23,079 nucleotides of DNA from a virus, in IMG/VR virus record IMGVR_UViG_3300003621_000025, positions 1,437-24,515 of that record. One strand, 5' to 3'. The notes beneath the pieces are model-generated. The model had not been told where the DNA came from. It saw nothing but the letters and a program-made list of their open reading frames with translations, and did not search any database. A program made the translations under genes and the position numbers. Each line of letters opens with the position of its first letter. Position 1 is the first letter of the stretch. Shown here piece by piece: positions 1 through 7,168 of this stretch.

Positions 1-215
1 ATCGTCCGAAGCATCTGCCCCTGCATAATTAGGTGGTCTACTGCACTGCTTAGGGTCATATGCAGACCGCTGAGTAGATCCATGTAGTAGAGGGCCTCGG
101 CCTCTGGCATGTCTTCGCTCAGGTTGTGGCCACAGAAGACCTCCAAGTCACCGTCGCCTAAGACTTTAAGTCGAAGGTGTAGGGTGTCCTCAGGCATGTC
201 GGGAAAGTCATTCAT
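1..215 (-). CDS. Hypothetical phage protein, C-terminus cut by window edge
   Basis: Seventy-one codons are visible from the ATG at 215, and the frame is open to base 1, so the gene continues to the left of the window. The protein begins MNDFPDMPED and is acidic, with no motif I recognise. Its ATG shares four bases (ATGA) with the stop of the endonuclease gene upstream, so it is almost certainly translated by coupling as the next member of the replication and recombination operon. The function is unknown. The start is supported by the overlap, which matches the pattern throughout this operon. Confidence 0.7.
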   Translation of the reverse strand, partial: MNDFPDMPEDTLHLRLKVLGDGDLEVFCGHNLSEDMPEAEALYYMDLLSGLHMTLSSAVDHLIMQGQMLRT

Positions 216-562
216 TTCTTTTTTCCAATCAGTTTGAAAAAGTGTTCTGCATCTAAGACCGCCAGAGGCTTGCGGCGGTCTGCTTTGATGATGGCTAGTG
301 GCTCTGCATTGGCCGGACAGTTGGACTCTGCTTGTTCTATGAACTTGTAGACGCCGATCTGCTTTAGGGCCTTGCACTCAACCGAGTAGGGAAAGAGTTT
401 CCTAGCGGCAGGCGAGAGTTGAACATCCTCTCCACCGGCCCCCATACTGGTGCTACGGACATCGTCCGGCTCCAGCTTAGGGAATAGTTCTAAGATCTGA
501 TCCCTCACCCACTGCTGATGTCGGCGGCCTTTGGCCTTAGCGGAACTAGGTTTGATCGCCAT
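212..562 (-). CDS. PD-(D/E)XK endonuclease, Holliday-junction-resolvase-like
   Basis: The 116-residue protein has the small-nuclease pattern GGEDV (E45, D46) followed by VECKA (E62, K64), the D...ExK arrangement of the PD-(D/E)XK fold, and ends in a lysine run. Phage proteins of this size and pattern are usually annotated as endonucleases or Holliday junction resolvases that process recombination or replication intermediates. The fold and nuclease chemistry follow from the motif; the exact substrate is inferred. The ATG at 562 is preferred over the TTG at 565 because a purine-rich AAGGCGAAG lies upstream. It overlaps the exonuclease gene at its start and the next gene by four bases at its end. 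Confidence 0.62.
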   Translation of the reverse strand: MAIKPSSAKAKGRRHQQWVRDQILELFPKLEPDDVRSTSMGAGGEDVQLSPAARKLFPYSVECKALKQIGVYKFIEQAESNCPANAEPLAIIKADRRKPLAVLDAEHFFKLIGKKK

Positions 563-1442
563 CAAGCACTTCGCCTTTGTACTCTGTGTACCAGTAATGT
601 CGTGGCGATTTGGCCTCTGAACCTGTCTGAGGAAGGAACTGGGCCTTAGGCCAGCACGAACCTAGATAGTTACAGAAGCTACACTGAGACGGCAGCCGCT
701 TAGAGCCGGTAGGCTTTCTACGGAAGGTCTCATCCTCTGGTTCAAAGCAACGCTTAAACTCGCCGTCGATGTTGTCTATCTTGTCCTTAATAGAAGCCAG
801 CACCTGTTCTTTGCGCTTAGGCTGATCAGGGCACTCGACAAACTTCACATGGCCAGAAGACTTGTCCACGACGATCCAGCCGCCGGGGTCTTTCTTCTGC
901 GCCATAGAGTAGACGTAGAGTTGATTGACGTAACCAAAGTCATCGCTCTTATCCAATCCCTCGAAGCCGTTGCTCCACTTGTTGGAGAACGCCCACGGGC
1001 TGGCAGACTTCGTGTCCCAGACCTTGTCATCAATATCGATATCAGACTCACCTTTAATGGTGGTGCCTTCTACCTCTAGCGTGACCTTGTCCTTGCCGCC
1101 GGTGATGTTAAAGTCTGCAACCCGAAGTAAGATCTCGATGATACATTCAATAGCATCACCGTGCATCATACGGATGATATGATTGTAGGGCATCCGAGAC
1201 TTAGGCTTGCCCATCTTCTCCATCTGTAGCTGGCAGAGAGGGCGACCGGTGTTGGAACCTCGGATACGAAACTCGGACTCTGGCTCACGCAAAAGCTGCT
1301 TTGCCATCGTCTCCTTCCACATCTCCCCAGCGTCATCAATGATCTGGTAGACCCGCTTTTTGTCTTCAAGCAGGTCACCATTTTCATTGTTAGAAAGACG
1401 CTCAAGGAGCCTATGAAGGCGTACCTCGTGCGGATGCTCCAT
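546..1442 (-). CDS. Cas4/RecB-type PD-(D/E)XK exonuclease with probable Fe-S cluster
   Basis: The 298-residue protein carries the ordered nuclease motifs of RecB/Cas4 exonucleases: GDAIE (95-99), GESDIDI with D134, DTK (D143, K145) and the QLYVY motif (Q174). A C-terminal cluster C254-x2-C257-x5-C263, with C70 as a possible N-terminal partner, matches the four-cysteine Fe-S arrangement of Cas4 and AddB nucleases. It probably resects DNA ends during recombination-linked phage replication, like the exonucleases beside DNA polymerase in T7-like phages. It follows the ssDNA-binding-like gene with a one-base stop/start overlap (TAATG). The nuclease fold is well supported; cluster ligation and polarity are inference. 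Confidence 0.8.
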   Translation of the reverse strand: MEHPHEVRLHRLLERLSNNENGDLLEDKKRVYQIIDDAGEMWKETMAKQLLREPESEFRIRGSNTGRPLCQLQMEKMGKPKSRMPYNHIIRMMHGDAIECIIEILLRVADFNITGGKDKVTLEVEGTTIKGESDIDIDDKVWDTKSASPWAFSNKWSNGFEGLDKSDDFGYVNQLYVYSMAQKKDPGGWIVVDKSSGHVKFVECPDQPKRKEQVLASIKDKIDNIDGEFKRCFEPEDETFRRKPTGSKRLPSQCSFCNYLGSCWPKAQFLPQTGSEAKSPRHYWYTEYKGEVLDGDQT

Positions 1443-2287
1443 TACACGAAGTCGTCAGCGAGATCTTCGTCCAGAGCCGACATAGCAGCTACATCAATAG
1501 CATCCATACCGCCCAGAGAAGCATTGTACTTCTGCTTGATCTTGTCATTCTCAGACGAAATCATTTCAGCGAAGTGCAACATGGTCTGGTAGGTGTCTTC
1601 GTCTAGGCCCACAGGATTTAGTAGGTCTGGGCTATAGTCGAACGTATAGTATACCACAGATCCCATCTCATTCTCAATGCCTTTGAGGTCAATCCAGTAA
1701 TCTTTGAAGTCACGACCGTTGATCTTCTTGATGACCTGATCTTCAAAGGCCATGTAGTTGCCTCGCTTGTTCATCAGGATCATCGGCTGGTTCTCTACAG
1801 TGACCTCGTCACCATCAGCAGTGACCCCGGTGTAGGACACCAAGCCACGAAGCTGGCGGAACAGATCGATGCTCTTGAACTTAGCCTTCTCTTCTTTTGA
1901 CCAGTCAGCCATCTGACGTGATGTAGGCTTACCACAGCGGATAGTACCTTTCTCGTCGATAGGCTCCATAGAGAAGCGAGGGACCATGATGGTCTTGTTA
2001 CGAGGGCGCATCTCTTCTTCGTCGAAGTCGATCCACTGATATACCTGAGACAGTACACGGATCTTAACGCTCTCCGCATACACTTCTTGGCCAGCACCTT
2101 TAACGTAGAGGTGGCCAATCTTGTCCTTGATCGAGCGACCTTCTTTGTCTTTGCGCTGATAGTTGAACTTCAGTTCTGGTAAGCGGTTAGTTGCCTGACC
2201 ACCACCTGTAGTAGGGCCATCATTGAGGCCGAGGATGGCATTGAGTTCTGCCATTTTTGAACGATCGATTACTGCTAAATCACTCAT
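1442..2287 (-). CDS. Probable phage single-stranded DNA-binding protein
   Basis: The 281-residue protein has no catalytic motif. It has a short Gly-rich linker (GGGQ near residue 28), a mixed basic/acidic core, and a strongly acidic C-terminal tail (DEDLADDFV) with an aromatic residue next to last. Acidic tails with a terminal Phe are typical of replication ssDNA-binding proteins such as T7 gp2.5, where they dock polymerase and helicase. Its position between DNA polymerase and exonuclease fits that role. This is inference from tail and context, because no OB-fold signature can be read by eye. The ATG at 2287 has a strong AAGGAG ribosome site, and an operator-bearing promoter lies immediately upstream. 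Confidence 0.5.
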   Translation of the reverse strand: MSDLAVIDRSKMAELNAILGLNDGPTTGGGQATNRLPELKFNYQRKDKEGRSIKDKIGHLYVKGAGQEVYAESVKIRVLSQVYQWIDFDEEEMRPRNKTIMVPRFSMEPIDEKGTIRCGKPTSRQMADWSKEEKAKFKSIDLFRQLRGLVSYTGVTADGDEVTVENQPMILMNKRGNYMAFEDQVIKKINGRDFKDYWIDLKGIENEMGSVVYYTFDYSPDLLNPVGLDEDTYQTMLHFAEMISSENDKIKQKYNASLGGMDAIDVAAMSALDEDLADDFV

Positions 2288-2313
2288 CGTGATCTCCTTC
2301 TGTTTAGGCTTTC

Positions 2314-2349
2314 TTTGTAGTTTAGCTAAGTGCGTCAGTCAACACTTAG
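2314..2349 (-). promoter_or_regulatory. Minus-strand promoter with perfect CTAAGTG-N10-CACTTAG operator (site A)
   Basis: On the minus strand, TTGACT (2342-2337) lies 17 bases before TACAAA (2319-2314), a fair sigma-70 promoter. The -35 box sits in the spacer of a perfect inverted repeat: CTAAGTG at 2326-2332 and CACTTAG at 2343-2349, ten bases apart. A protein bound there would cover the promoter of the ssDNA-binding-like gene. The stop codon of the polymerase gene (2335-2337) lies inside the element. Confidence 0.6.
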
Positions 2350-4446
2350 TTCTTCCTGTATCATCCAATTAGGACCACAAGAGAACTCAATATCCAGAGG
2401 CAAGGTAGCCTTGTAATTGAACCGCTCGAGCATCTCATCAGGCACACCAGTCATGGCCCACTTGAGTCCTTGTTTTACCTGATCAATTTCATCTGGGTGG
2501 ATGTCTACGACAATGCTGTCATGCACAGTCAGTATCAACTTGGACTGTAACTTATGCTCACGGAAATACTTCTGCGCTCGGATACAGGCTAAGGGGACTT
2601 GGTCTGCTGTAGCAAAACTCTGCACCGGAAAGTTTACCACTTGGGTGTGGTTAGTGACCCTACCTGACCGCATACGTTTGGCTCCGGGGAAGGCGAACTG
2701 TCGTCCAGAAGGTGTCTGGATGTAGCCCTTCTTCAGAACATCGTCAGCCAATTCTGAATGCCACTTCTTTAGGCCTTTGTAGACGTTGAAGTATTCTTGG
2801 AAGTAGACCTGAACATGGCTCGGCAGACCTGCTCCCATGCCCCCATAAAGGGGAGCGAACGTCACCGCCTTTGCCGCAGACCTTTGATCCTTTGTGACCT
2901 CACTGGCCTCGATCTGGTGGATAATACCAGCGGTCTGGCTGTGAACGTCTTTGCCGTTCTTAATGTCCGATATGATCTGAGGGTCTTGTGATAGTTCCCC
3001 CGCCACACGGAACTCTAGGCCAGAGAAGTCGGCCTCTCCAATTAACCCATTTTCGAATCGGCTAATGATAGCCTTTCGTACCTCGAACTTATTCCCCTTA
3101 GGTAAGTTCTGGAAGTTAGGGTTTGTCGAAGACAGTCGTCCAGTAGCAGTAACAGTCTGGTTAAAGCTGCTGTGTAGTAGTCCACTGGGACGTGTCCAAG
3201 CATTGATGCCTTTGATGAAACTATCGAGGTAGGTACTGATCGCATTCAACCGGCTAGTCTTCTCCAAGAACTCTACCGCAATTAAGTTGTCCTTGAACTT
3301 AGCCTGTTGGATGAGGCGCTTGACCGTAGTCTTGTCGGTCTTGAACCCGTTGATGGACGCATCCGCAGCCGACGTAGGTGTCAGCTTTAATCCGGCTACA
3401 CGACCTGTAGGCACATACAAAGCACCTTCACCCTTACAGACAGGGCACTTGGTAAGCTGCTTATACGGCTGGCCGTCCTTGCGTATCTTCTGGATCTTAC
3501 CCTTACCATCACACTCGATGCAGTGGTGTGCCACTGTCCGGTAGACCTTCTGGGTGGTCTCACGAACACACCGAGCAAACTGGCTCTGGTTTTGGCGGGG
3601 TGGATAGAGGGGTCGACCTCTGGCATCCACTCCAATGTTCCAACGCTTACGGTGTTCATCACGGTCTATGACCTGACGGCTGTAGACTACCTTAGACATG
3701 TCGCCGCCAGAGTTTAAGTTGATAGGGGTATCGCCCATAACCTCTTCGACGATCTCTACCAGACGCTTCTCTAGCTGATCCTTCTCAGCCTGATAACCTC
3801 GACCCACCTCTTCAAGGACATCCAGATCAATACGAATGCCGTTGCCTTCAATTTCGAGAAGGAAGCCCATCATATCAAACATAAGGTCCAGCACCTTGTT
3901 AAGAGGCTGGCCGTACTCCGTCTGTAGCTCGTCTTGTTGCTGGTAGTATATCTCTGAACAGGCAATGACATCTGCATCAGCATACTCGTGGACCGTAGCC
4001 AGAGGCATGGCTTCGAAGCCTGTGCCAGACCTAAACAACTCGTCCACCAAGTCAGACTTCTTGCGAGTAACATTGCGCCGCTCGGCTGTAGCTTTAAGAG
4101 ACAACTCTGTGCGCTGGCCACGGGCCAGAACATACTCCGCCACCATCGTGCAGTATATACGATCTGGTATACGAAACCCCATCTCGATCAGCCAGAAGGC
4201 GTCGAACTTAGTGTTGTGGCACACCATTAGATCCGCCCAGTCTAATGCCTCTTGCAAAGCATCTCGGCTGTCAGGAATGTCCTGCTCGTTGTGGTGGTAG
4301 ACAGACCGCTCTACAGTTGGCCCAAAGATATCCGCCTTAGCCCAATAGGCCGCCACGCATTTGTTATCTGGGTTCTTTGGAGAGTTGTCCGTCTTATCGT
4401 TTATCTTCTTAACGGTGGTCTCTAGATCAAGAAATAGGACGTTCAT
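2335..4446 (-). CDS. Family A DNA polymerase with 3'-5' exonuclease and DnaJ-type zinc insertion
   Basis: This is the replicative polymerase (703 residues). Exonuclease motifs are DLET (D7, E9), HNTKFD (D82) and YADAD (D159), all with their acidic residues. Polymerase motif A is DFSGLEFR (D473), motif B has R522, K526, F530 and Y534, and motif C is VHDS (H642, D643); a conserved RLSSTNPNFQNLP segment lies at 437-449. Between the domains, residues 309-341 hold CIECDGKG and CPVCKGEG, two CxxCxGxG repeats as in the DnaJ central domain. That insertion is known, from memory, in HMO-2011-type marine phages. The residue equivalent to E. coli Phe762 is Phe530. The ATG at 4446 shares ATGA with a 52-residue gene upstream. 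Confidence 0.96.
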   Translation of the reverse strand: MNVLFLDLETTVKKINDKTDNSPKNPDNKCVAAYWAKADIFGPTVERSVYHHNEQDIPDSRDALQEALDWADLMVCHNTKFDAFWLIEMGFRIPDRIYCTMVAEYVLARGQRTELSLKATAERRNVTRKKSDLVDELFRSGTGFEAMPLATVHEYADADVIACSEIYYQQQDELQTEYGQPLNKVLDLMFDMMGFLLEIEGNGIRIDLDVLEEVGRGYQAEKDQLEKRLVEIVEEVMGDTPINLNSGGDMSKVVYSRQVIDRDEHRKRWNIGVDARGRPLYPPRQNQSQFARCVRETTQKVYRTVAHHCIECDGKGKIQKIRKDGQPYKQLTKCPVCKGEGALYVPTGRVAGLKLTPTSAADASINGFKTDKTTVKRLIQQAKFKDNLIAVEFLEKTSRLNAISTYLDSFIKGINAWTRPSGLLHSSFNQTVTATGRLSSTNPNFQNLPKGNKFEVRKAIISRFENGLIGEADFSGLEFRVAGELSQDPQIISDIKNGKDVHSQTAGIIHQIEASEVTKDQRSAAKAVTFAPLYGGMGAGLPSHVQVYFQEYFNVYKGLKKWHSELADDVLKKGYIQTPSGRQFAFPGAKRMRSGRVTNHTQVVNFPVQSFATADQVPLACIRAQKYFREHKLQSKLILTVHDSIVVDIHPDEIDQVKQGLKWAMTGVPDEMLERFNYKATLPLDIEFSCGPNWMIQEELSVD

Positions 4447-4601
4447 CGCTTCATGATCTCCCGCAGGTTATTCTCCAGCTTGAGAAACTCCTCAAGGATC
4501 TGGAGTTGCTTTGAGAGTAGATGGTTAGGCTTACGCTTCTGCTCCGCCTCTTTCTTCTCCATCATTTCGTAGAACTCGTGCAGGTCAGTCTCATTCAACA
4601 T
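4443..4601 (-). CDS. Small charged helical protein between helicase and polymerase
   Basis: The 52-residue protein begins MLNETDLHEF and ends EIMKR. It is rich in Glu, Lys and Leu, with heptad-like hydrophobic spacing in its second half (LLSKQLQILEEFLKLENNL), so a single amphipathic helix or short coiled coil is likely. The start overlaps the helicase end by 11 bases and the stop shares ATGA with the polymerase start, so it is embedded in the operon and translationally coupled on both sides. No family is recognised. Its position suggests an accessory replication factor, but that is only context. Confidence 0.7.
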   Translation of the reverse strand: MLNETDLHEFYEMMEKKEAEQKRKPNHLLSKQLQILEEFLKLENNLREIMKR

Positions 4602-5811
4602 AGCGAGATATCTCCGGCTGAATGTTGCAGACGATAGTGCCGTGCCAACCCGACAGCTTGTTCTTTGAGATAGTCAGAAACCGAGTATGGTCTGGCTCGT
4701 TAGTCTCCATCTCTGCGTTGTGTCGGCCTAGACCAATGATCAGGTCACTCTCGGCGGCCTTACCAATCTTAGATCCTTCCATCATGGTGTAAGACAGACG
4801 GCTCTTCTTCTCAGCTTCTACCGAGGCTTGGGACACGCCGAAGACGGCACAGTCACACCGCTTGGCTACTTCCCGCAGCCGACGATACAACTCACGCAGA
4901 CGCTCGTGGCCTGCGTTGTAGCTGCCTTCAATCTGCACTTTGTCTGCTTGGTCGATGATTAGGATGTCAGCATTGAGAGCCTTAGCTTTGGCCTCAATCT
5001 GATCGATGCTCCAGTCTTGGGCATCAAACATTTCGATGTTGTCTTCGATCTCAGCAAACTTGCGTCTGGCTGCTACGGGATCTTCTGCTATCTGATACTT
5101 GTCCTTACCGGTGTAGGCTTGCAGCGCACGATACATAGTACGCTTAGTAACCTCTTCGTTACCAAGGATCAGAACCTTGGCACCTTGGGAACAGAAACCT
5201 CCGGGCGCACAACACATGCTTACGATGAATGCCGTCTTACCAGTGTTAGGCGTGGCGAAGACAATGCCGAACTCCCCCGGCCCAATGCCGTAGCAGACCT
5301 CCTTGAGGGATTCGATGTTAAAGGCGTAACGTGCCTCGTCGGTGGCCGTAGCCATAAGTTCAAAGATGTCTTTTGTAGTCGGAGTTCCAAAGTCGTCCGG
5401 CAAGAAACCATTCTCTATCTTCTCCAGCTTCTGGCGTAGGCGGTCGTAAAGATCGAAGTTGCCTTCGTTAATCATCACACCGAGGTTGGCTATCTCCAGA
5501 CCCTCAGATCTTTTCCACATATCAGCAATAACATCTGAAGCGATGTCTTGTGACATTGGCTCTGTAGTAGCGATGGTCTGGATCATGTCCTTAACTAGGG
5601 ATCGATCTGATTCCGTAGCTACTGGGTTGTGTACGTCATAGAGAGCCAACAACTCTCTGGCGGTTATGTCGTGATCATACTTATCGTGGGCGCTGGATAG
5701 GATCTTGTAGATCTCCTGCCCTTCATCTCCAAACAGATCAGGCTTTAGACGGCCTTTGTTATCTGCATAAAATTCACTCGATAGTAAGTTCCTCAAAATT
5801 GCGTGGTCCAA
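4591..5811 (-). CDS. DnaB-family replicative DNA helicase
   Basis: The 406-residue protein has a RecA-type ATPase core: Walker A ATPNTGKT (186-193, K192), a catalytic Glu region GNEE (217-220), Walker B ILIIDQAD (283-290, D287) and the sensor GVSQ (Q327). The order and spacing match DnaB/T7 gp4 C-terminal helicases that unwind DNA at the fork as hexamers. The N-terminal 150 residues are helical and lack a primase zinc domain; the primase is encoded separately at 6155-6928. Walker A begins with Ala-Thr-Pro rather than the common Gly-x-Pro. It starts a new transcription unit just downstream of a terminator and an operator, and heads the polymerase operon. Confidence 0.92.
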   Translation of the reverse strand: MDHAILRNLLSSEFYADNKGRLKPDLFGDEGQEIYKILSSAHDKYDHDITARELLALYDVHNPVATESDRSLVKDMIQTIATTEPMSQDIASDVIADMWKRSEGLEIANLGVMINEGNFDLYDRLRQKLEKIENGFLPDDFGTPTTKDIFELMATATDEARYAFNIESLKEVCYGIGPGEFGIVFATPNTGKTAFIVSMCCAPGGFCSQGAKVLILGNEEVTKRTMYRALQAYTGKDKYQIAEDPVAARRKFAEIEDNIEMFDAQDWSIDQIEAKAKALNADILIIDQADKVQIEGSYNAGHERLRELYRRLREVAKRCDCAVFGVSQASVEAEKKSRLSYTMMEGSKIGKAAESDLIIGLGRHNAEMETNEPDHTRFLTISKNKLSGWHGTIVCNIQPEISRYVE

Positions 5812-5844
5812 GTCGCACTCTCCTGCTCAAGTTAGTGTGCTTAG

Positions 5845-5875
5845 ATAAGTGGCACGACACGCACTTAGGTGTCAA
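5845..5875 (-). promoter_or_regulatory. Operator site B with TTGACA in front of helicase gene
   Basis: ATAAGTG (5845-5851) and CACTTAG (5862-5868) form the same N10-spaced inverted repeat as at 2326-2349, with one mismatch in one arm. On the minus strand a perfect TTGACA (5875-5870) precedes it by one base. No convincing -10 lies 16-18 bases away; TATCTA at 5847-5842 is 22 bases off, so the exact promoter is unresolved. It lies between the upstream terminator and the helicase start, where a new transcript must begin. Confidence 0.5.
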
Positions 5876-5885
5876 CATCAGACAT

Positions 5886-5911
5886 AAAAAAAGCCCCGCT
5901 AAAAGCGAGGC
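5886..5911 (-). terminator. Rho-independent terminator after primase unit
   Basis: On the minus strand an 8-bp GC-rich stem (GCCTCGCT / AGCGGGGC, one G-U pair) with a 3-base loop is followed by seven T. It lies about 30 bases after the stop of the 66-residue gene and separates the primase unit from the helicase unit. Confidence 0.85.
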
Positions 5912-5939
5912 CTCTAAATCCTACTAGTATGGGGCAGGT

Positions 5940-6140
5940 CTAGTTGTTGCGGAACTTCATCCGCTTTATGTCCAAAGGCGCATCGCCTCTACGTTCTTTA
6001 AGATCCATCTGGTGATGGACCACACGTCGGTTTCCCGTGATCAATGACTTTAGGGCTTCAGCTAGTCTGGCCTCTTCTTCGGCTGCTTCGCTATACCCTT
6101 CAAACTCATAGTCTACGACTAATATACCTCTGGCTTTCAT
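5940..6140 (-). CDS. Small hypothetical protein downstream of primase
   Basis: The 66-residue protein begins MKARGILVVDYEFEGYSEAAEEEARL. It has a short beta-like N-terminus, an acidic helical middle and a basic C-terminus. The ATG at 6140 has a GGGAGAGC ribosome site about ten bases upstream, and the gene ends just before a strong terminator, so it is the last gene of the primase unit. No family is recognised. The EEEARLAEALKSL stretch suggests a helix that could pair with another protein, but no function can be assigned. Confidence 0.68.
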   Translation of the reverse strand: MKARGILVVDYEFEGYSEAAEEEARLAEALKSLITGNRRVVHHQMDLKERRGDAPLDIKRMKFRNN

Positions 6141-6154
6141 GTCTTTTGCTCTCC

Positions 6155-6928
6155 CTACAGCATTAGCTGCGTCCGCATCTCACTTACGGTCAAATGTTTC
6201 AAGTCCGTATTTGTGAATCTAACGCTCACCTCTACTAAACCACCAATACTGCTGGCTATGGACACTGCCTTACTACTAGCATCCTTGTCAAGAATAATTA
6301 TTACCTTAGCTAAGTGGCGTAGTTCAGATCTAATAGTTGGAGTAATCTTTGTGCCTAAGAGTGCGTAGCCGCTGTAGCCATCTATTCTAGAGACAGAACA
6401 GGCTGAAGGTGTATCCTCGACTAATACTGGGATACCACTACCTACTTGTATTCCCTTACTTGTATCGCCGTAAGTATACCACTTGGGTGTCCTACCGTCT
6501 AAAGCTCGGCCTACCGCACCTTTACCGTCTGAGGTATAGAATAGAACTCTATTGTCTCTAGGAGCATATTGAACCCTGATATCACCACAAGAGTAAGCCT
6601 CCCAGCTATTTACTGAGTGTAGGTATTCTATGGCCTCTGGGTGATTCTTGGGTGAACTAACTATTTTAGGCAGAGAGTTATAGTAGACCGCCTTAGCCGT
6701 CTTCTTCTGGATATGATTCTTAATTCCGTCTAAGCCTCTACCAACTTGATGAGATCCTTTGATCCCACAAGATGACCTGAAGCAATTCCAAAGAAGTCTT
6801 CCATCCTGCTTGAGTATACCAAACTTCTTACGGCCTCCGCAGAATGGGCAGTCTAAGGATTTCTTCTCCCCATCTGCTAATTTGATAGACGATAGTATCT
6901 CTACTTGGTCTCGGTATGAGTACTGCAT
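6155..6928 (-). CDS. DNA primase with zinc ribbon and TOPRIM domain
   Basis: The 257-residue protein has an N-terminal zinc ribbon C27-x2-C30 ... C49-x4-C54 (DCPFCGG, WNCFRSSCG) and a TOPRIM core: VLVED with E171 and the DxD motif ILDKDAS with D214 and D216. This is the layout of the primase half of T7 gp4, which makes RNA primers for the lagging strand. The helicase half is a separate gene here (4591-5811). The ATG at 6928 is chosen because GGAGG lies six bases upstream; a GTG at 6940 lies upstream of that site. The gene is visibly richer in A+T than its neighbours, which may indicate a separate origin. Confidence 0.88.
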   Translation of the reverse strand: MQYSYRDQVEILSSIKLADGEKKSLDCPFCGGRKKFGILKQDGRLLWNCFRSSCGIKGSHQVGRGLDGIKNHIQKKTAKAVYYNSLPKIVSSPKNHPEAIEYLHSVNSWEAYSCGDIRVQYAPRDNRVLFYTSDGKGAVGRALDGRTPKWYTYGDTSKGIQVGSGIPVLVEDTPSACSVSRIDGYSGYALLGTKITPTIRSELRHLAKVIIILDKDASSKAVSIASSIGGLVEVSVRFTNTDLKHLTVSEMRTQLML

Positions 6929-6953
6929 CTTAGCCTCCACTAAGGGGACGGTC

Positions 6954-6969
6954 GGGGCCTAGCGGCCCC
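6954..6969. other. Perfect GC hairpin in primase leader
   Basis: GGGGCC-TAGC-GGCCCC is a perfect 6-bp inverted repeat lying between operator site C and the primase ribosome site. In the minus-strand transcript it would form a leader hairpin. The flanking TCCCTTTT on the plus strand also makes it resemble a weak plus-strand terminator, but no plus gene precedes it. Confidence 0.4.
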
Positions 6970-6996
6970 TCCCTTTTACACCTAACTTTTCGTTTG

Positions 6997-7020
6997 TCTA
7001 GTGCTAAAATGCGCACTTAG
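6997..7020 (-). promoter_or_regulatory. Operator-like site C in front of primase unit
   Basis: CACTTAG (7014-7020) is intact and the partner arm ten bases away keeps only AGTG (TCTAGTG, 6997-7003). The full-match arm is followed by TTAAC, and the same CACTTAGTTAAC string occurs at site D in front of the integrase. The position upstream of the primase leader fits a regulated early promoter; the -35 and -10 boxes are not clear. Confidence 0.42.
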
Positions 7021-7078
7021 TTAACAGGCCAGCCACTACCACTAGCTGCAACTCACTGATATACCTACTAGGTCGTAT

Positions 7079-7118
7079 ACCCTGAAGGTCGTAGGTTCAA
7101 ATCCTACTCCCGCAACCA
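7079..7118 (+). other. attP: Putative attP core: 3' half of initiator tRNA-fMet
   Basis: From ACCCTGAAGG to the terminal CAACCA this stretch equals the 3' half of a bacterial initiator tRNA: end of the anticodon stem, variable loop AGGTC, T stem GTAGG/CCTAC around TTCAAAT, then acceptor strand TCCCGCA, discriminator A and CCA. The 5' half is absent, so it is not a tRNA gene. Temperate phages often carry such a fragment so that integration rebuilds the host tRNA. ACTGATAT occurs as a direct repeat on both sides (7055-7062 and 7123-7130), possible integrase arm sites. The integrase lies 1.7 kb away. Confidence 0.8.
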
Positions 7119-7144
7119 AAGTACTGATATCATTAAATAAACTT

Positions 7145-7158
7145 ACCCCTAGTGGGGT
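7145..7158 (-). terminator. Possible terminator of integrase/ThyX unit
   Basis: ACCCC-TAGT-GGGGT forms a 5-bp stem ten bases after the stop of the 2OG-oxygenase-like gene. On the minus strand it is followed by AAGTTTATTT, a T-rich but interrupted tract, so termination is plausible but weak. Confidence 0.35.
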
Positions 7159-7168
7159 GGAGTGGGCT

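Noticed and set aside
7040-7118. A complete tRNA gene
   Set aside because: Only the variable loop, T arm and acceptor 3' strand are present; the D arm, most of the anticodon arm and the 5' acceptor strand are missing, so it is an att core.
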